Part shown: piece by piece, positions 5,615 to 8,218 of the stretch | Layout: each line of letters opens with the position of its first letter | How positions within the stretch are numbered: the stretch's first letter is position 1 | Origin: Eggerthellaceae bacterium | GTDB taxonomy: Bacteria > Actinomycetota > Coriobacteriia > Coriobacteriales > Eggerthellaceae | Direction of reading: 5' to 3' | Length of the DNA: 8,218 bases | Assembly (NCBI GenBank): GCA_017459485.1 | Contig: JAFUCW010000474.1 | Location: 1 to 8,218, forward strand | The notes under the pieces: generated by a model | The model's input: only the letters and a program-made list of their open reading frames with translations | What the model was told of the DNA's origin: nothing | The model's database searches: none | Program-made: the position numbers and the translations under genes

Positions 5615-5869
5615 CTATTCGGCGCCGACGCCGGAGTAGGCGGTCTTCACGGACACGCCGTCGATGTTGCCTACCTTGCCAGCAAGCGACGAAATCTCGT
5701 CTTGCGGCGCATCGATGGCAATGCTGATAACGTTGATGTTGCGTGCGCGATAGGGGATGCCCATGCGCCCTATGATGTAGCGCGCGTATTCGTGCAGGGC
5801 GGCGTTGAGCTGCTCTACTGCTTCTTCTTTTTCAACGATGATGCCCATGACGGCGACGCGAGTTTCCAT
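5615..5869 (-). CDS. TM1266-family iron-only hydrogenase system regulator (ACT-like fold)
   Basis: Small 84-residue cytoplasmic protein of the TM1266 type, found beside hydE, hydF and hydG and predicted to regulate the [FeFe]-hydrogenase system; its ligand and mechanism are not established. The family-typical strings RVAVMGIIVE (4-13), LHEYARYIIGRMGIPYR (31-47), VISIAIDAP (53-61) and GVSVKTAYS (72-80) are all present, in the order expected for a ferredoxin/ACT-like beta-alpha-beta fold. ATG 5869 is chosen over the longer open frame (to 6067) because AAAGGA lies just upstream and family similarity starts at once; the extra residues run through a promoter and a repeat. It has no DNA-binding domain. 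It lies 3.7 kb from hydE, on the same strand, with a plus-strand restriction/TA block between them, and converges on the antitoxin gene. Confidence 0.88.
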   Translation of the reverse strand: METRVAVMGIIVEKEEAVEQLNAALHEYARYIIGRMGIPYRARNINVISIAIDAPQDEISSLAGKVGNIDGVSVKTAYSGVGAE

Positions 5870-5905
5870 GTCCTGTCCTTTCCTGAAATGTGACCGTTCT
5901 TTTTG

Positions 5906-5923
5906 GTTGTAGCAAGTGTAGCA
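5906..5923 (-). promoter_or_regulatory. Promoter of the TM1266-family gene (overlapping extended -10 motifs)
   Basis: On the minus strand TGCTACACT (5923-5915) and TGCTACAAC (5914-5906) lie head to tail, 9 bp apart, and both resemble the TGCTACAAT motif before hydE and hydG. The predicted leader is about 35-45 nt. No good -35 is evident. Confidence 0.45.
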
Positions 5924-5980
5924 AAGACAAACGCGTAGGGAGGGCTTGGAAAGGGCAGCAAGTAGTCGAGTCGCCCTCAT

Positions 5981-6050
5981 GTGGCAAAGGGGTCGGGCCA
6001 CGTGACAAAGGGGTCGGCACGCGACAATAGGGTCGTAGCCGTTTGTCACC
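5981..6050. repeat. Palindromic repeat, copy B: triplicated half-unit
   Basis: Three tandem variants start at 5981 (GTGGCAAAGGGGTCG), 6002 (GTGACAAAGGGGTCG) and 6021 (GCGACAATAGGGTCG), at 21- and 19-bp steps. They are followed by TAGCCGTTTGTCACC (6036-6050), the closing arm. GTGACAAA (6002-6009) is the perfect inverse of TTTGTCAC (6042-6049). The first unit can also close on itself (GTGGC with GCCAC, 5981-6001). It lies 10 bp after the amidohydrolase stop and upstream of the TM1266-gene promoter, in the same orientation as copy A. Confidence 0.75.
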
Positions 6051-6060
6051 CTCCAAGGTC

Positions 6061-6960
6061 TTACCAAGGCATAAACGTGCGCTCGATGTAGTCCTGTCCG
6101 CGCGCGAGAGCTTCGCCGGCGGCGTCTTTGCTGCCAATTGCCTCGACCAAACAGGCATATTCGTCAAGGGTCCCTTGGCCGTGGGGTACGCGCACGGCAC
6201 CCGCATCGCTGCCGCAGGCAATAGTCACCCCTGCTTCCCAGGCAGCGTGCACCCCTTCGCGCTCCATGGTGCAGATGCGCTCGATCGAAGCTTCGTTATA
6301 GAGTCCCGACCTGCGCAGATTGTGCGCTACCGCCATGGTGGGCACCAAGCACGTGCCATGCTCGGCAAGCGCTGCAATGGCGGCATCGTCTAGGTAGTTG
6401 CCGTGCTCGACGCTATCCACGCCTGCTTCCGCCGCCACCTGGATTGCGCGTGCGCCGTTGGTGTGCGCCATGACCGCACGACCACAGGCGTGGGCGATGT
6501 GCACCATTTCGCGCACCTCTTCTGCAGGAAGGCCGCTGCCGTACATGATGCGGCCGTATTCGTTGAAATCCATAATGCCCGTGGTCATGATCTTGATGAA
6601 GTCGGCCCCTGCGGCGCATGCCTCCTCGACAAGCGTTGCGTACTCGTCCATGGTGGCAAACCCGCGTCCCACGATTCCCCCGTAGACTCCTTCCCGGTGA
6701 ATCGCAAAGAGAGGTGTGCGGTAGTCGATGCCGTACTCGGGTGCAATGCGCTTGGCACGTGCGGACACACCGTACTTGTCGCCGCCGTCACGAACGAAGG
6801 CTATGTCGCATTTCCGATATGCCTCAAAGCAGGCGCGGATGTGCGCTTCGCTCGGTCCGTCCTTGTGGCGCGCCATGCCCTGGGCGTAATTCACCCCATC
6901 CATGGCAAAGTGCGCATGGCATTCGCCGAAGGGGGCATGGGCTGCTGTCGGAATGGTCAT
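6061..6960 (-). CDS. Compact amidohydrolase-superfamily metal-dependent hydrolase (imidazolonepropionase/prolidase-like)
   Basis: A TIM-barrel amidohydrolase, substrate unknown. The metal and catalytic set is complete: HxH at H15/H17 (GECHAHF), a candidate carboxylated lysine K123 (ADFIKIMTTG), H166 (VMAHTNG), H186 (SVEHGNYLDD) and D252 (GSDAGAV). The lysine points to a binuclear centre, as in peptidase-like members, rather than a mononuclear imidazolonepropionase. At 299 residues it starts almost at the first barrel strand and lacks the flanking beta-sandwich of the usual members of about 400 residues. No signal peptide is seen, so it is probably cytoplasmic. ATG 6960 must be used to include HxH; it has no Shine-Dalgarno. 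Instead TATGAT at 6972-6967 would start transcription on the ATG. The diguanylate cyclase gene ends 23 bp upstream on the same strand, so co-transcription is possible. A link with hydrogenase maturation is only positional. Confidence 0.85.
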   Translation of the reverse strand: MTIPTAAHAPFGECHAHFAMDGVNYAQGMARHKDGPSEAHIRACFEAYRKCDIAFVRDGGDKYGVSARAKRIAPEYGIDYRTPLFAIHREGVYGGIVGRGFATMDEYATLVEEACAAGADFIKIMTTGIMDFNEYGRIMYGSGLPAEEVREMVHIAHACGRAVMAHTNGARAIQVAAEAGVDSVEHGNYLDDAAIAALAEHGTCLVPTMAVAHNLRRSGLYNEASIERICTMEREGVHAAWEAGVTIACGSDAGAVRVPHGQGTLDEYACLVEAIGSKDAAGEALARGQDYIERTFMPW

Positions 6961-6966
6961 GTGCCC

Positions 6967-6972
6967 ATCATA
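6967..6972 (-). promoter_or_regulatory. Possible leaderless promoter of the amidohydrolase gene
   Basis: Minus-strand TATGAT (one mismatch to TATAAT) ends 6 nt before ATG 6960, the same geometry as the TATAAT before the toxin gene. No Shine-Dalgarno is present. No -35 is recognised, and readthrough from the cyclase gene is the alternative. Confidence 0.35.
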
Positions 6973-6983
6973 GCGTATAGGGG

Positions 6984-8147
6984 CTACTGTTCGCGTTGGT
7001 GAAGAAGGCGTTTCTTTTCGTAGAGGGAACGGTCCGCTTCGGCGATCAAGCTTCGTTGCGACTGCTTGGGGTCTATGCAGCGCGCATGTCCGATAGTTAC
7101 CGTCAGCTTATAAGGCAGATGCCGTTCGCTGCATTCGTAGAGCAGGCAGTTTTCCACCATGTTGGCGAAATCTTCGGCGGATCCCACCTCTTTCTCTTGG
7201 GCGATGACGACGAATTCGTCTCCGCCCCAACGGGCCGCGAGCGACTTTGTGTTGCGGCAAGAGTCCCGCAGGGCATCCGCAATAACCTGGAGCGCGCGGT
7301 CTCCCTCCAGGTGCCCATAGGTGTCGTTAACCTGCTTGAATGAGTCGCCGTCTAAGAAGAAGAACAGCACTGGGTTGAATTTGCTCGCTCCCGAAAGCGC
7401 CTCTCCAAGGTAGCGCTCGGCGCGCCTGCGGTTGTTCAGTCCAGTCAGAGAGTCGTTGGAAACTTGCGAATCCTGCAACATGGTGAATACGATCAAGAAC
7501 GAAAAGAAGAATGCGGGAGCAATAATGGGCATCATGGGGAATATCGTGTCGATGACGCCCACGGCAGCGGGAGGGATGACGAAAAGCGACATGACCAGGA
7601 GCTCTATCCTGCGATGCCGCTCGGTTGCGGTTGCGGCACCTATGGCAGAGCGCAGCGTTGCAACGATTGCATAGACGTAGGCAAGGCCAACCATCACCAA
7701 GTAGAGCGGCCCGCGGCCCGCAGAGCCGTCGGGCTCGATGAAGAACACCCATCCGGTCCACAGGGAGCTCACAGAAAGCAGCACCGAAACGCCGAAGGGA
7801 ATGAAAGACAGAAATTGAAGAATCTTGCGGTCGGCTACCTGCGAACGCAAGTAGCTTTCCATGTAGCAGAACCAGAGATAGCAAAGGGCGTTGACCAGGA
7901 TGCTGTTGGCAATGGTTAATGGAAGGTTGAAGCGGTTGATCGCCTGCGAATAGCCGAAATTGCCCACTGCCCACACGGATTCGACGACGCAGTACACGAG
8001 TAGCGCCACCAACAACAAACGGAAGAAGAACACTTCCTGCTGGCGGCCGATGTCGCTGCTTACGCGCACGAGAATAACTGCACAGTACAGTGCGCAGAAC
8101 GTATACGTTGCCACGTATACGAAAACGAATTCGAATCCTGGGTTCAA
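6984..8147 (-). CDS. Membrane diguanylate cyclase: seven-helix sensor plus GGDEF domain
   Basis: Predicted inner-membrane enzyme making cyclic di-GMP from two GTP. Residues 1-225 hold about seven hydrophobic helices (near 7-29, 41-63, 76-97, 111-136, 147-169, 181-202 and 205-225); their input signal is unknown. The GGDEF domain (about 230-387) has DSLTGLNNR (232-240), the metal site LDGDSFKQVND (265-275), an intact GGDEF at 308-312 and ADRSLYEKKR (371-380), so catalysis is expected. The inhibitory I-site (RxxD) appears as NTKS (299-302), so product inhibition is probably absent. The start is TTG 8147, supported by GAAAGG 6 nt upstream; the frame is open beyond it towards the window edge, so a start further upstream is not excluded. 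The 387-residue length suits a sensor-GGDEF protein without EAL. The amidohydrolase gene follows after 23 bp. Confidence 0.9.
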   Translation of the reverse strand: MNPGFEFVFVYVATYTFCALYCAVILVRVSSDIGRQQEVFFFRLLLVALLVYCVVESVWAVGNFGYSQAINRFNLPLTIANSILVNALCYLWFCYMESYLRSQVADRKILQFLSFIPFGVSVLLSVSSLWTGWVFFIEPDGSAGRGPLYLVMVGLAYVYAIVATLRSAIGAATATERHRRIELLVMSLFVIPPAAVGVIDTIFPMMPIIAPAFFFSFLIVFTMLQDSQVSNDSLTGLNNRRRAERYLGEALSGASKFNPVLFFFLDGDSFKQVNDTYGHLEGDRALQVIADALRDSCRNTKSLAARWGGDEFVVIAQEKEVGSAEDFANMVENCLLYECSERHLPYKLTVTIGHARCIDPKQSQRSLIAEADRSLYEKKRLLHQREQ

Positions 8148-8153
8148 GCAGCG

Positions 8154-8159
8154 CCTTTC
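8154..8159 (-). promoter_or_regulatory. Shine-Dalgarno supporting the TTG start of the diguanylate cyclase
   Basis: GAAAGG on the minus strand, 6 nt before TTG 8147. The remaining 59 bases to the right edge show no recognisable gene or promoter. Confidence 0.6.
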
Positions 8160-8218
8160 TTCTGGGCGACGGTCTGCGCAGCTGGCAAGGATGCCAAGAG
8201 GCGTTTATGCCCCTTCTC

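Noticed and set aside
5981..6035. CRISPR-like array of about 20-bp units
   Set aside because: Only three degenerate units without unique spacers; the closing inverse arm marks it as a palindromic REP-like element.
5870..6067. N-terminal extension of the TM1266-family protein
   Set aside because: The frame stays open, but it crosses the promoter motifs and repeat copy B, and family similarity starts exactly at ATG 5869, which has a ribosome binding site.
6403..7002. 199-codon plus-strand frame
   Set aside because: Antisense to the amidohydrolase gene, which has a complete catalytic motif set; no start signals.
1..8218. tRNA or rRNA genes and insertion-sequence transposases
   Set aside because: No cloverleaf or rRNA-like stretch and no transposase motif was found on either strand.

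Overview
The window is moderately GC-rich and densely coded. It looks like a strictly anaerobic, hydrogenase-bearing bacterium of the Coriobacteriia/Eggerthellaceae type. Four things suggest this: [FeFe]-hydrogenase maturases, extended -10 promoters, promoters that fall directly on start codons, and small palindromes of the GTGRCAAAGGGGTCG type. The taxon is inferred from memory of such genomes and not proven.

Layout. Minus strand, left: the first 175 codons of hydG (running off the left edge) and, upstream of it, complete hydE (840-1889). Both encode radical-SAM maturases that build the H-cluster of [FeFe]-hydrogenase. Each has its own TGCTACAAT promoter and a leader with a hairpin plus U-run just before the ribosome binding site; the hydE leader is a textbook-looking transcription attenuator. 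Plus strand, middle (about 2010-5540): a 5'-truncated hsdR (type I restriction translocase subunit) without hsdM or hsdS, then a two-gene toxin-antitoxin operon. The toxin is a short HipA-like (HipT-like) kinase. It is followed by an antitoxin that appears to fuse a HipS/HipA-N1-like domain to a HipB-like DNA-binding domain. Minus strand, right: an 84-residue TM1266-family hydrogenase regulator (5615-5869), a compact amidohydrolase (6061-6960) and a seven-helix membrane diguanylate cyclase (6984-8147).

Interpretation. TM1266-type genes usually sit beside hydE/hydG, so the plus-strand restriction/TA block looks like an island inserted into a hydrogenase-maturation cluster on the opposite strand. 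Two related palindromic repeats flank the TM1266 gene, one at the end of the antitoxin gene (supplying its last codons and stop) and one just after the amidohydrolase stop. They resemble REP-like elements mobilised by RAYT transposases. The diguanylate cyclase and amidohydrolase are only 23 bp apart and may be co-transcribed.

The most interesting items are the paired hydE/hydG leaders with mutually exclusive RNA structures, and the toxin-first hipT-hipSB operon with its leaderless promoter and palindromic operator.
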